Assembly: GCA_910589595.1 (NCBI GenBank)
Contig: CAJUTM010000016.1
Span: 1 to 64,000, forward strand
Length of the DNA stretch: 64,000 nt
Reading direction: 5' to 3'
Source: an uncultured Eubacterium sp.
GTDB lineage: Bacteria; Bacillota; Clostridia; Lachnospirales; Lachnospiraceae
Shown here: positions 7,799 to 15,537 of the stretch, piece after piece
Layout of the letters: each line of letters opens with the position of its first letter
Position numbering within the stretch: position 1 is the stretch's first letter
The notes under the pieces: model-generated
Told to the model about the DNA's origin: nothing
What the model saw: the letters and a program-made list of their open reading frames with translations, nothing else
The model's database searches: none
Translations under genes and position numbers: made by a program

Positions 7799-7805
7799 TT
7801 TCCTC

Positions 7806-7834
7806 TTTACTTCCTCCATTCTATACCGTATAAT
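7806..7834 (+). promoter_or_regulatory. Promoter for XRE regulator of element 1
   Basis: Plus-strand -35 TTTACT (7806-7811) and -10 TATAAT (7829-7834) are 17 bases apart, placing the start about 50 bases before the XRE gene. It lies just beyond the third operator-like repeat. Confidence 0.7.
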
Positions 7835-7891
7835 GAGGAAAGACAGGGTATTTTTCCGTATCTGTCAATCCAATGAAATGAGGTGGTTCTT

Positions 7892-8476
7892 ATGACCATT
7901 GGCGAAAAGATAAAATATATCCGTATCTTCCGGGGCATGACACAGCAACAGCTAGGCGTTGCTATTGGTCTGTCTGCCAAAGGAGCAGACAACCGCATGG
8001 CACAATATGAGACAAACTATCGTGTTCCAAAGAAAGATATGCTGGAAGATATCGCGGAGGCACTGGATGTCAACTCACTCAATTTTATTTCCCCGGTGTC
8101 CGGCTCTGCTGAGGACATCATGCAGACATTCTTCTGGCTGGACGAGGACAATCCGGAGGCACTGCATTTCTTTCCGATGGTTCCGAGTAAAAAGAAATAC
8201 GGAACGGGAAATGCCATCAAAGCACAGTATGACAATAACGATGATATGCCCTCTGTCCCGCCTGTCGGCATGTGGTTCCATTACCGTACCGTAAATGACT
8301 TCATGCACGAATGGATGGTACATAAGCAGGAGCTTGCCGAGGGGCAAATCACACAGGCTGAATATCTGGAATGGAAACTCAACTGGCCCGATACCTGCTG
8401 CGAATGTGGTCCTGCTTATGAACCATGTGAATCAAAATATCAATGGAAAAAATCTGATTCCGAAACGGAATCCTGA
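7892..8476 (+). CDS. XRE family transcriptional regulator of element 1
   Basis: A 194-residue regulator. A Cro/C1-type helix-turn-helix fills residues 1-60 (I-R-I-F-R-G-M-T-Q-Q-Q-L-G-V-A-I-G-L). A C-terminal domain of about 120 residues ends with a cysteine cluster (T-C-C-E-C-G-P-A-Y-E-P-C) that could bind metal. It probably represses the divergent excision/mobilization operon and itself through the repeats at 7712-7798. The ATG at 7892 with AGGTGG upstream is preferred to the GTG at 7883 that lies within that site. The element 2 paralogue (15538-16068) shares the HTH but not the cysteine tail. Confidence 0.85.
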   Translation: MTIGEKIKYIRIFRGMTQQQLGVAIGLSAKGADNRMAQYETNYRVPKKDMLEDIAEALDVNSLNFISPVSGSAEDIMQTFFWLDEDNPEALHFFPMVPSKKKYGTGNAIKAQYDNNDDMPSVPPVGMWFHYRTVNDFMHEWMVHKQELAEGQITQAEYLEWKLNWPDTCCECGPAYEPCESKYQWKKSDSETES

Positions 8477-8481
8477 ATACA

Positions 8482-8501
8482 ACAACTGCTGACGCAGTTG
8501 T
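8482..8501 (+). terminator. Hairpin after XRE regulator 1
   Basis: ACAACTGC-tgac-GCAGTTGT is a perfect 8-bp stem six bases after the XRE stop codon. It has no T-run, so termination by it alone is doubtful. Confidence 0.35.
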
Positions 8502-8595
8502 ATGGCAAGCTGCTCTGCCACTTGAGCCATGCCATAAAACATGGCAATGCATAAGAATAATAGAAAATACATTTAAGAAATCTTGTTATTCTGTA

Positions 8596-8627
8596 GATAC
8601 CTCTGATATAGGTATCAAAAAGGTATC
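8596..8627. promoter_or_regulatory. Probable integrase arm sites, right end of element 1
   Basis: GGTATC occurs at 8611-8616 and 8622-8627, with an 11-base period, and the complement GATACC at 8596-8601. The arrangement of two direct copies plus one inverted copy mirrors GTTATC/GTTATC/GATAAC at 8800-8828 in element 2. It lies about 60-90 bases from the attachment core, as expected for arm-type integrase sites. Binding is inferred. Confidence 0.5.
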
Positions 8628-8641
8628 ACAGAGCATAAAGA

Positions 8642-8679
8642 AACCCCACAAGCAGCGTGTTTACGCCATTTGTGGGGTT
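8642..8679 (-). terminator. Terminator at the right end of element 1
   Basis: AACCCCACAA and TTGTGGGGTT form a perfect 10-bp stem. Read on the minus strand it is followed by TTTCTTT, the better orientation for termination, so it would have ended guaA transcription when this element was the one joined to guaA. Confidence 0.7.
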
Positions 8680-8687
8680 CGGTTTAC

Positions 8688-8698
8688 TATTCGAACTC
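8688..8698. other. Attachment core between elements 1 and 2
   Basis: TATTCGAACTC is identical to the core at 16299-16309 in the end of guaA. Read on the minus strand it gives GAG TTC GAA TAG, the last GuaA codons Glu-Phe-Glu and a stop. It is the junction of the two tandem elements, that is, the right end of element 1 and the left end of element 2. Confidence 0.8.
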
Positions 8699-8799
8699 GA
8701 CTTTTCCTAACTGATTTTGTTTAGGAATTATTCTCTGTCGAGTATGTAAATCTCTTGATTATTTGATATACCCATATTATCCTGCCTATATGAGCTAAT

Positions 8800-8828
8800 G
8801 TTATCATTTTGTTATCGCTGTTGATAAC
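8800..8828. promoter_or_regulatory. Probable integrase arm sites, left end of element 2
   Basis: GTTATC at 8800-8805 and 8811-8816 (11-base period) plus inverted GATAAC at 8823-8828. The direct pair recurs as GTTATCAATTTGTTATC at the right end (16221-16237), with one base different over 17. The matched placement at both ends supports integrase or excisionase binding. Confidence 0.55.
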
Positions 8829-8922
8829 ATATGCTCTGTAACTGCGGATAATAGCTATATGCTATGGTTTAAATTATAAGCGATTTTGTTAAGAAATGCA
8901 ATAGCCCAAAAACACTACTTTA

Positions 8923-9393
8923 TCATAATTTGCAAATCATTATGTATTCTTCTTTGTTCTCGTCAACCACTTCAAATCCTGCTTTTCTATACATATTGAC
9001 TGCATAATTCGCCTTCTGCACAGATAGAGATGTCTGCTTATATCCTTTCACTCTTAGAAGTTGCAACATAGCTCCCATAAGTGCTGTACCAATACCCAAA
9101 TTTCTGTATTCCTCATACAGTGATATGGCAAATGAGGGCGTTTTGTCATCAATATGCCCGTAATCGTTCATAATACGCACCCATACTGCACCCACAATCT
9201 TCTCTTTTATTTCCACAACCAAGCACAAATCGTCTGCTTTTCCGAAATCTTTAATATATACTTGTAACTCCGGCTGTTTGATAATAGATTTTGGCGGCTT
9301 ATCCATGCCCTCTGGAATAAAAATTGCTTCATACAAAAAATCAGATAATATTGGATATTCATTTTTTCTAATTTCCCGAATTTTATAATCCAT
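8923..9393 (-). CDS. GNAT family N-acetyltransferase
   Basis: A 156-residue acetyltransferase and the last cargo gene of element 2 in the direction of transcription. The acetyl-CoA-binding segment Y-R-N-L-G-I-G-T-A-L-M and the following S-V-Q-K-A-N-Y-A-V-N-M-Y-R-K-A-G-F-E are clear. The substrate is not predictable. It starts 23 bases after the methyltransferase-like gene, probably on the same transcript. Confidence 0.87.
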   Translation of the reverse strand: MDYKIREIRKNEYPILSDFLYEAIFIPEGMDKPPKSIIKQPELQVYIKDFGKADDLCLVVEIKEKIVGAVWVRIMNDYGHIDDKTPSFAISLYEEYRNLGIGTALMGAMLQLLRVKGYKQTSLSVQKANYAVNMYRKAGFEVVDENKEEYIMICKL

Positions 9394-9416
9394 ATCTTTT
9401 TAAAACCTCATTATTC

Positions 9417-10106
9417 CTAAATCACATCTCTATTTCTTATAATCAATAATTTATTATCTCCCTTTTGGAACTCATATTCTGTCTTAACAATTTCCACATT
9501 ATAATCCCTTTGGAAGTAATCTATTACGTTTTTAATTAAGTCTGTCTTATTTGCATCCAAATCTACAATTGGGAAAATTCTAATTTCTTTACATACTCTA
9601 AGCATTTCTGTCATGGATGCTATATGAAAATCATATCCTAATGATGTATACATTAGCAGGAAATGAGAACTCAACCCAATATCAAAGTAATCTGCTCCAT
9701 AGGGTAATTTATCAGGCAGTTCATGGAATACATAACGCCCCTCTGCTTTTCCCTTTTCATAATCAGACAAAAATTTTCTCATAGCAGACATACGGGTACT
9801 TTCAAGTTCTTCTAAGCTTTTAATGTTCTTCCACACATAGTTATCCATATTTTCCCTCATTTGCTGCATTACTGTAGTTCGGACTTCCTCAATACGTTTT
9901 TCTATATCCTCTTTTGAAAACTGATATATCAAATCAAATGAAATCACACTTCCATTTCTTTCAGTCATCTCATAATTAAAACAAGCTGGACCATCGCCAA
10001 ACCCTGCAATTTTTTTTGACATATCATTATCCTCTAAACGGAACATCAATTTGTATTCTTCCATATTTCTGCCCCAAGGTACAACGCTATCTAACTTAAA
10101 TGCCAT
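9417..10106 (-). CDS. SAM-dependent methyltransferase-like protein
   Basis: A 229-residue protein of a widespread but uncharacterized family. Its members start with a V-V-P-W-G-R-N segment, then a motif I-like G-F-G-D-G-P-A-C-F-N, an acidic F-D-L-I-Y segment, and a conserved Y-F-D-I-G-L-S-S-H-F-L-L-M-Y stretch. The layout is that of a class I methyltransferase, with motif I changed from G-x-G-x-G to G-F-G-D-G. The substrate is unknown. The start at 10106 has GGAGG eight bases upstream; longer forms overlap the PPOX gene. It is cargo of element 2. Confidence 0.65.
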   Translation of the reverse strand: MAFKLDSVVPWGRNMEEYKLMFRLEDNDMSKKIAGFGDGPACFNYEMTERNGSVISFDLIYQFSKEDIEKRIEEVRTTVMQQMRENMDNYVWKNIKSLEELESTRMSAMRKFLSDYEKGKAEGRYVFHELPDKLPYGADYFDIGLSSHFLLMYTSLGYDFHIASMTEMLRVCKEIRIFPIVDLDANKTDLIKNVIDYFQRDYNVEIVKTEYEFQKGDNKLLIIRNRDVI

Positions 10107-10155
10107 TTTCTTTTCCTCCATAATTCCCGATTTTCCAGTATAAAAAAACGGATTT

Positions 10156-10638
10156 TTATTGTTTATCATTTTTCTTCATTCTTACTTTACCTGTTACTTT
10201 CTCTACCACTAGCTTGAAAACTTTTGTATGAGGCATTACTGATTTGTTAAACGAAAAATCTTCTTGATGATAATGCTTCATCAAAATACATAAAGCATCA
10301 TATTTTTCATCATCAGAAAGCATTTTAATGTATCCCTGTCCTATAACGCTTTTATACTCCATTGTACAACTCCCACGTTCAATTTCTGTTACCAATTTAT
10401 GCTCACAATCCATTTCAAAACTAGCTCTATTATCCTTTTCGATTAAATCAAACTTTGTTCCCTCCATAGCTCCATGAAAATACAACTCAATTTTATCTTC
10501 TTTTATACATATCCCAAAATTGAGTGGTAATATATACGGATAGCCATTATTGTTTAAAGCAATTCGGCACACATCACATTTTTCCATGATGGCTACAATA
10601 TCTTCAAATTCCTTAACTTCTCTATCTGAACGACGCAT
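10156..10638 (-). CDS. Pyridoxamine 5'-phosphate oxidase family protein (Nim-like)
   Basis: A 160-residue split-barrel flavoprotein. The opening M-R-R-S-D-R-E-V followed by Y-P-Y-I-L-P-L-N-F-G and, later, Y-K-S-V-I-G-Q-G-Y-I matches the NimA-like branch of the family. NimA-type proteins bind FMN; some reduce 5-nitroimidazoles and give resistance, but many relatives do other or unknown things, so no resistance claim is made. It is the first cargo gene after tnpV in element 2. Confidence 0.8.
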   Translation of the reverse strand: MRRSDREVKEFEDIVAIMEKCDVCRIALNNNGYPYILPLNFGICIKEDKIELYFHGAMEGTKFDLIEKDNRASFEMDCEHKLVTEIERGSCTMEYKSVIGQGYIKMLSDDEKYDALCILMKHYHQEDFSFNKSVMPHTKVFKLVVEKVTGKVRMKKNDKQ

Positions 10639-10753
10639 ATTTTACCTCCCATTTGAAAATCACAATCCCGATTTCTCAGTCTAATTTCTTTTTTAAGTAT
10701 ACACGAATTTATAAGATTTTTCAATTCCCCGAACTGCTTTTGCTTAATTCAAC

Positions 10754-10780
10754 GGCACTCCCACATATTGCAGGAGTGCC
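10754..10780 (-). terminator. Hairpin after tnpV of element 2
   Basis: GGCACTCC and GGAGTGCC form a perfect 8-bp stem with an 11-base loop, starting eight bases after the tnpV stop. There is no long T-run, so it may terminate weakly or stabilize the 3' end. Confidence 0.5.
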
Positions 10781-10788
10781 ACTTATCA

Positions 10789-11166
10789 CTACGAATAGAT
10801 AAACTCGCTCTCCACAACCTCCCTCACACAAGCCTGAATATTATTCATTTTTTGAACCCATAAAAGCTGATTTTCTGCCTTTAGCTGTTCCGTCACCCCC
10901 TGCCTTTCGGCATATTCTTTTACCAGCCGAGAAAACAAATCCTCTGCCTGTTCATCTACGCTTGCAAGGTATTCGTTCAGCCTGCCGCTTGTCAGCAGAT
11001 TGATATAAACAAGCCGCTTATGCTCTTTTAGATACTGCAAATGTCGCTGTCCCCAAATACCAATCGGCTTTTCTTCTTCGGGAGGTAATGCAAGCTCTGG
11101 GAGATAGTATTCGCCTTGCCTTGCATACCAAAGACCGTTATTTTCGTCATAAATCCTGTTTTCCAT
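10789..11166 (-). CDS. TnpV family transposon-encoded protein
   Basis: A 125-residue paralogue of the protein at 3262-3648. It shares the Y-Y-L-P-E-L-x-L-P segment, the G-x-x-G-x-R-x-L-x-Y-L-K-E-H-K-R block and L-L-T-S-G-R-L-N-E-Y-L. The role is unknown. It begins eight bases after the relaxase stop, so it is very probably translated from the same message. Confidence 0.85.
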   Translation of the reverse strand: MENRIYDENNGLWYARQGEYYLPELALPPEEEKPIGIWGQRHLQYLKEHKRLVYINLLTSGRLNEYLASVDEQAEDLFSRLVKEYAERQGVTEQLKAENQLLWVQKMNNIQACVREVVESEFIYS

Positions 11167-11174
11167 AATGTTTC

Positions 11175-12332
11175 CTACCTTTCCTCTTTGTTGTTTTTAA
11201 AGCATTTCTCACGCTGTTTTGATTTTTGTGATGCTTTTACCTGCTCTAAAAGGCTGTCCATCTGCTTACTCCCAAATGCCTTACGGAGCAGCTTATAATC
11301 TTTGTTTTGCACACGGAGGTTTTCATTTTCCCCTGCCAGTTTCTCATTGGTTTTCCTTAACCCCTCATTCTCACGGTGGAGGTTGCTGTTTGTGACATTC
11401 AGCCGATAGTAGCTGTCCCACGCTTCAAAGCACCTTATAAGAGCTGTTTTAACAAGCGATTTCAGCTTTTGCACCAAAGGCTCTGCCACTTTATTTCTAT
11501 ATGACTTCGCCGACATGAACCCCTGCGGCTCTGGCAACTGGTATTCTGGGGAAGTGTCAAGCACCTGTTCCAGAGTTTTTAGGTTTTCCATTCCTTTGTC
11601 GTAATTCTCCACCCTGTCCGACAATATTTGAAATTCCTCTTTTTTCTCCGAAATCTGCCCCTCAAGCTGGACGACCTCTTTTTCCCGCTCCTGCTTTTTA
11701 TAATCAAGGACAGACAAATGTTTCTCATGCGTGCCTTTATGCTCCCATTCAATGCCATGCCGCCCCATCACAGCGGCAAGGTTCTCTTTTTCGGACTGTA
11801 CCCACTGGCTCCACTCCGTATCGCCACGGGAGCCGCCTTTGAATCCCTGCGCCGCCAACGCCTGTTTCAAAGATACCCTCGTATCAAGCCCACGCTTGCT
11901 GCCCGTCGTGAACGGGACAAAGTCAATGTGCAGATGCGGCGTTGCTTCATCCATATGGATATGAGCGGAAAATACATAGAGATTAGGGTTTCGTTCTTGG
12001 AATCCATGATAATATTCATCTAAAATCTGCCTTGCAAGCTGTCCGTTTTCACTTCCCGCGCCCATATTTTCCTTATCCCCAATCTGCAAAATCAGCTCAT
12101 GGAACGGCTTTTCCTGTTTTGAGTTCCGTATCTTCTCGTAATAATCGGCAATGCGGCGGTCTGCCCTCGTCTGCCTTTCATTGTACCTTTGTAAGGCTTC
12201 ATCAAATAGTTTATGATACACTTTCTTGATGCTCTCGTTGCAATAATCTACATTAAGATGTGAACGCTCACCATCCACATTTTCAGCCTTGAATTTGCGG
12301 CTGTTATGGTTGACCGAGCCTTTCCCCACCAT
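11175..12332 (-). CDS. MobV family relaxase (Pre/Mob)
   Basis: A 385-residue relaxase with the H-M-D-E-A-T-P-H-L-H-I-D metal-binding motif at residues 126-137 and a shorter coiled-coil tail than its element 1 paralogue (482). The N-terminus is odd. Homology with element 1 continues eight residues upstream of the ATG at 12332 (R-T-I-S-A-M-V-G against R-T-I-S-M-M-V-G), and the codon aligned with the other start is ATA (12354-12356), with AAAGGG suitably upstream. I annotate the first ATG, but ATA initiation, or a start lost by mutation, is possible. Confidence 0.9.
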   Translation of the reverse strand: MVGKGSVNHNSRKFKAENVDGERSHLNVDYCNESIKKVYHKLFDEALQRYNERQTRADRRIADYYEKIRNSKQEKPFHELILQIGDKENMGAGSENGQLARQILDEYYHGFQERNPNLYVFSAHIHMDEATPHLHIDFVPFTTGSKRGLDTRVSLKQALAAQGFKGGSRGDTEWSQWVQSEKENLAAVMGRHGIEWEHKGTHEKHLSVLDYKKQEREKEVVQLEGQISEKKEEFQILSDRVENYDKGMENLKTLEQVLDTSPEYQLPEPQGFMSAKSYRNKVAEPLVQKLKSLVKTALIRCFEAWDSYYRLNVTNSNLHRENEGLRKTNEKLAGENENLRVQNKDYKLLRKAFGSKQMDSLLEQVKASQKSKQREKCFKNNKEER

Positions 12333-12388
12333 TGCGCTAATTGTCCGTCTTATAAAATCACGCCCTTTCTTTTCGGCTGGTAGGCTTT

Positions 12389-12466
12389 GTTACTTTCCCG
12401 AAAGTAACGCAAAAGCACTTTTGTCAGCTACGCCAACAAAAATGCAACCTGCAAGCAGGTTTTGCG
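12389..12466. other. Nested inverted repeats, probable oriT of element 2
   Basis: Hairpin GTTACTTT-cccg-AAAGTAAC (12389-12408) is followed by an outer stem CGCAAAA (12408-12414)/TTTTGCG (12460-12466). Inside it are a 10-base stem GCACTTTTGT/ACAAAAATGC with one mismatch (12415-12445) and AACCTGC/GCAGGTT (12446-12461). It has the same order and spacing as 5533-5612, with paired substitutions (CCCGC/GCGGG there, CCTGC/GCAGG here). It lies between repA and the relaxase gene. Confidence 0.6.
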
Positions 12467-12542
12467 CTCTCCGAGGGGTAAGGGCTGTCCTTTGAAAAGG
12501 ACACCCTTACAACCCCGTCTAAACTTTAATTGGTTTCAATGT

Positions 12543-12615
12543 GTGACGATGGTGACAATGTTTGAGATACCGCCTCCGCTCTCAAAACATTGACACCTTT
12601 GACACCGTTTGTCAC
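12543..12615. repeat. GTGAC-rich palindrome at the end of repA
   Basis: GTGACGATGGTGACAATG-TTTGAGA on the left is matched by TCTCAAAACATTGACACC...GTTTGTCAC on the right, an imperfect palindrome of about 70 bases. Its right edge overlaps the repA stop codon. GTGAC/GTGTC units recur within each arm. It may act as terminator, Rep binding site or both. Confidence 0.6.
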
Positions 12616-13754
12616 ACCGCTTCATCGGTTTCTTTCCAAAGCGAAACTTTTCTGCCATTGTGGGTACGGCTGTTCTGATAGCGGATACCGTAATCACGGA
12701 ACAGCTTGCTTGCGTTGATGCTAAGCCTAAGGGAAAGCACATTCGGCTTAATATCTACACCAAGCCTTTCACAAAGCTCCGAAGCTGTCCCCTCCCATCT
12801 GTCACTCTCCGAAAAAAGAGTAGCTGCAATTTTTTCAAGTAAAGGCTCAGGCGGCTCTTTCCACGGCTCTGTTTCCAATTTTTCAAAATTCCACACCAGA
12901 CGCTCGGCATCTCTCACAAGATGGACTTTCATATCCTGCTGGTCTCTGCCCGCCACGTCAAGCGTGGCATTATTGGAAATTCTCTTTTCCTTGCTGAGAA
13001 CAAACGCCCCATCAGCCGCACCCATCAATCCGTTTGTTCCCGAAATCATATCAAAAATATCTTCCGCTTTCTGCTTTCGGGTGTGATGGACGATGAGCAT
13101 CGTAACTTTGTAACTGTCTGCCAATGCTTTGAGCCTTGCCACAATGTCATAGTCGCTTGCGTAACTGTAATCTGCCCCACCAGCTTCACGGACACGCTTT
13201 AAGGTGTCTATGATTATTAAGCCTGTTTCGGGGTGTTCCTGCATAAATCCTCTAATTTGTTCTTCCAAACCGCCATTAACCGTTTTACACTCTGTTGCAA
13301 AATATAGATTGCCTGTTTCTTCTGCACCGAACATCTGAAACAGCCGTTTCTGCAAACGTGGGTAATCATCTTCAAGCGCAAAATATAAAACGGTCGCCTT
13401 CCGCACCTTGTATTCCCACAACGGCATTCCAATGCTGATATGGTAGGCGAGCTGCGCCATCATAAAACTTTTTCCCACCTTTGGAGAACCTACGAAAAGG
13501 TAAGTTCCCCTTTGGAGCAGACCATCAATCAGCGGCGGCTGTATATCAAATACGGTGTCATACAAAACTGCCATTGATACAGTTTTAAGATACAAAGGGT
13601 CTAACTGCCGCAGCATTTCCCTCTGCATTTCCTCAATACTATTGATATTTTCATCACAGTCGGCTATACTATGGTCAGTACATTTATGGAGCGGTTGCCC
13701 CGTATCTGCGCCAACAGATACATTCGGGACAGCCGTTTCTTTTTTATTCGCCAT
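12612..13754 (-). CDS. repA: RepA-like AAA/RecA-fold helicase
   Basis: A 380-residue ATPase. Walker A is G-S-P-K-V-G-K-S-F near residue 92, Walker B is L-I-I-I-D-T-L near 185, and a conserved H-H-T-R-K-Q motif 3 follows, as in plasmid RepA hexameric helicases and the AAA_25 family. The last 90 residues look like a winged-helix region (E-L-C-E-R-L-G-V...). It may drive replication of the excised circle, helping persistence or mobilization. It overlaps mobC by 11 bases. The start at 13754 is nine bases from GGAG. Element 1 has lost this gene. Confidence 0.82.
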   Translation of the reverse strand: MANKKETAVPNVSVGADTGQPLHKCTDHSIADCDENINSIEEMQREMLRQLDPLYLKTVSMAVLYDTVFDIQPPLIDGLLQRGTYLFVGSPKVGKSFMMAQLAYHISIGMPLWEYKVRKATVLYFALEDDYPRLQKRLFQMFGAEETGNLYFATECKTVNGGLEEQIRGFMQEHPETGLIIIDTLKRVREAGGADYSYASDYDIVARLKALADSYKVTMLIVHHTRKQKAEDIFDMISGTNGLMGAADGAFVLSKEKRISNNATLDVAGRDQQDMKVHLVRDAERLVWNFEKLETEPWKEPPEPLLEKIAATLFSESDRWEGTASELCERLGVDIKPNVLSLRLSINASKLFRDYGIRYQNSRTHNGRKVSLWKETDEAV

Positions 13755-14079
13755 CTTCATCTTCTCCTTTCAGACCACCGAGGATAACGCTAATTAATTC
13801 AATTGTATCAAGCAATTCTTCATTTACACCGTCGCTCGCTTCAATCCTCTGCAATTCTGCAAGGACGGCGGCAAGCTCATTGCGGAGTGCCTTATATACC
13901 CTCGGGTTGCCCTGCACAACTACGTCTTGGCATAAAAGCCGCCTTGTGATATAGTCCTGCTTGGTAAGCCCCGAAAGCCGCACAGCTTTGTCAATCCGCT
14001 CGCTTTCTTCGGGAGATACTCGAAAGGCGACGGTCTTATTCCTCCAACGGTTGCAGTTGTCTAAATTCTTTGCCGACAT
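13744..14079 (-). CDS. mobC: MobC-like relaxosome accessory protein
   Basis: A 111-residue protein with the N-terminal signature V-A-F-R-V-S-P-E-E-S-E-R-I-D-K-A-V-R-L-S-G-L-T-K-Q-D-Y, a ribbon-helix-helix-like DNA-binding segment of mobilization proteins. The rest is helical. It probably binds the oriT-like region and assists the relaxase. AAGGGGGA precedes the ATG within the end of int, one base separates the two genes, and repA starts inside its 3' end, so int-mobC-repA are tightly coupled. Confidence 0.8.
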   Translation of the reverse strand: MSAKNLDNCNRWRNKTVAFRVSPEESERIDKAVRLSGLTKQDYITRRLLCQDVVVQGNPRVYKALRNELAAVLAELQRIEASDGVNEELLDTIELISVILGGLKGEDEDGE

Positions 14080-14080
14080 A

Positions 14081-15160
14081 TCAAAAATCCCCCTTCCCTA
14101 AATCGTCAAGCCTGTCTGCCATTTCTGCCTGCTTTGACGGAAACAGGTGTGCATAGCGGTAAGTGATTTCAATGCTCTCATGCCCCACACGGTCGGCAAT
14201 CGCCACCGCCGAGAAACCCATGTCAATCAATAAACTGATGTGGCTATGCCGCAAATCGTGAATCCGTATGCGTTTCACTCCTGCGGCTCTTGCGCCCCTG
14301 TCCATCTCGTGATGGAGATAGCTCTTTGTTATTGTAAAGATACGGTCTTTCTTTTTTAAGCCATACAACATACCGATATACTCCTGCATTTCCTCACAGA
14401 GAAACTTTGGCATCTTGATTGTGCGGTTGCTCTTTTTTGTTTTCGGAGAGGTAATCACGTCCTCCCCATGCAGGCGTTGGTAAGATTTGTTAATCGTAAC
14501 TGTTTCCTTATCAAAGCTAAAATCTGCGGCGGTCAGAGCTAATAATTCTCCCTCTCGGATTCCGCACCAGTAGAGCATCTGGAACGCATAATAGGAAACT
14601 GGCTTGTCCATCATTTCATCCGCAAACTTCTTATATTCCTCTTTTGTCCAGAACAGCATTTCCTTGTGTTCCTCGCTCCCCATGTTCCCCGCTTTTGCCG
14701 CAGGGTTGGAGCGGAGGTCGTAATAGCGCACCGCATGGTTAAATATTGCGGAAAGCTGATTATGAACTGTTTTCAAATACGTCTGCGAATAGGGATTGCG
14801 CTTTTCATCACGGTAGGCAAGCAGCTCATTCTGCCATGCAATGATTTCCTTTGTGCCAATTTCGCTAATCTTCATCTTCCCGAAGTACGGAAGAATCTTC
14901 GTCCGAATGATATGCTCTTTTGTCAACCAAGTGTTCTCCTTTAAACGATTTTTTACATCATTTTTATAAAGCTCCGTAAAATCTTCAAACTCCATGTCAA
15001 GGTCAGCAGAATTTTGTAACTGGAACTTCCGTTCCCACTCCTGCGCCTCCCGCTTTGTGGCAAACCCACGCTTGCACTTCTGTTTCCGCTCCCCTTTCCA
15101 GTTCACATACCGAGCCATCACATACCATGTGCCGTTGCCCTCATTCTTAAATACTGGCAT
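14081..15160 (-). CDS. int: Tyrosine recombinase / integrase of element 2
   Basis: A 359-residue integrase with an AP2-like N-terminus (G-T-W-Y-V-M-A-R-Y-V-N-W-K-G), a SAM-like core-binding domain and a catalytic domain. The catalytic Arg is in W-C-G-I-R-E-G-E, His-x-x-Arg in H-D-L-R-H-S, and the nucleophilic Tyr in T-Y-R-Y-A-H. It should act on the 11-base core at the end of guaA. The start directly abuts the excisionase-like gene (stop at 15161), with AAGGAG upstream. Its close likeness to the integrase of element 1 explains the shared target. Confidence 0.94.
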   Translation of the reverse strand: MPVFKNEGNGTWYVMARYVNWKGERKQKCKRGFATKREAQEWERKFQLQNSADLDMEFEDFTELYKNDVKNRLKENTWLTKEHIIRTKILPYFGKMKISEIGTKEIIAWQNELLAYRDEKRNPYSQTYLKTVHNQLSAIFNHAVRYYDLRSNPAAKAGNMGSEEHKEMLFWTKEEYKKFADEMMDKPVSYYAFQMLYWCGIREGELLALTAADFSFDKETVTINKSYQRLHGEDVITSPKTKKSNRTIKMPKFLCEEMQEYIGMLYGLKKKDRIFTITKSYLHHEMDRGARAAGVKRIRIHDLRHSHISLLIDMGFSAVAIADRVGHESIEITYRYAHLFPSKQAEMADRLDDLGKGDF

Positions 15161-15361
15161 TTACTCCATCTCCTTTCCCTGTTTTTCTCCTGCCCCGTAA
15201 AACCTTTCTTGGAAATACTGGCGGTTGACACGCCCCGCAATCGTGATAAAGCCCTGCTCCTTCAGCTCGTCATTCAGTTTCTTGATGAGCTTGTAAGCAT
15301 AAGGCTTTGATACGGAAAGCTCTTGCGCCACCTCGTCCACACGGATAAATTTGTTGTCCAT
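15161..15361 (-). CDS. Excisionase-like helix-turn-helix protein
   Basis: A 66-residue protein with V-D-E-V-A-Q-E-L-S-V-S-K-P-Y-A-Y-K-L-I-K-K-L-N as helix-turn-helix and the C-terminal R-V-N-R-Q-Y-F-Q-E-R-F-Y-G segment shared with element 1. It is probably the directionality factor and perhaps a regulator. It is the first gene of the minus-strand operon, and its stop abuts the integrase start. Confidence 0.78.
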   Translation of the reverse strand: MDNKFIRVDEVAQELSVSKPYAYKLIKKLNDELKEQGFITIAGRVNRQYFQERFYGAGEKQGKEME

Positions 15362-15383
15362 ACAACCTCTCCTTTCTCTTTCT

Positions 15384-15500
15384 AAGCGTTTTTGCTTAAT
15401 TCATAATACTAAACATTTTTGCTACTGTCAATAGGTTTGCAAGAAAATATTAAACTTTTTTGTTTCGCTTATTCTTGACTTTTTCTAAGCATATATGCTA
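15384..15500. promoter_or_regulatory. AAGC-N6-GCTT operator-like dyads of element 2
   Basis: AAGCGTTTTTGCTT (15384-15397) and AAGCATATATGCTA (15487-15500) are dyads in the divergent control region; the second overlaps the XRE promoter -10. A further copy, AAGCATTTTTGCTT, lies at 16286-16299, touching the attachment core. They are likely binding sites of the XRE or excisionase-like protein. Confidence 0.55.
15403..15431 (-). promoter_or_regulatory. Promoter for xis-int-mobC-repA operon of element 2
   Basis: Minus-strand -35 TTGACA (15426-15431), 17-base spacer, -10 TATTAT (15403-15408). An AAGC dyad lies immediately downstream at 15384-15397, where a bound repressor would block transcription. 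Confidence 0.75.
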
Positions 15501-15504
15501 TACT
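15475..15504 (+). promoter_or_regulatory. Promoter for XRE regulator of element 2
   Basis: Plus-strand -35 TTGACT (15475-15480), 18-base spacer, -10 TATACT (15499-15504). The dyad AAGCATATATGCTA fills the spacer end and -10, which suggests autoregulation. Confidence 0.7.
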
Positions 15505-15537
15505 CCTTATAAACATACGAACAAGGAGTGAAACATT

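Larger units (their letters stand above)
591..8698. mobile_element. Integrative mobilizable element 1 (left end uncertain)
   Basis: The right end is firm: the 11-base core TATTCGAACTC at 8688-8698 matches the core at the 3' end of guaA. Its modules from right to left are XRE regulator, excisionase-like HTH, tyrosine integrase, MobC-like, oriT-like hairpins, MobV relaxase, TnpV, then cargo (P-loop kinase-like, small proteins, acetyltransferase, methyltransferase). The left end is inferred from a one-mismatch core copy, ATTCGCACTCTA, at 591-602. If that is coincidence, the element continues left of the window. It has no RepA-type helicase gene, unlike element 2. Without conjugation genes it could only move with help from another element. 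Confidence 0.7.

Noticed and set aside
8688..8760. tRNA-like sequence around TTCGAACTCGAC as integration target
   Set aside because: No acceptor stem, anticodon arm or CCA-side pairing can be drawn. The TTCGAA string is the guaA 3' end core.
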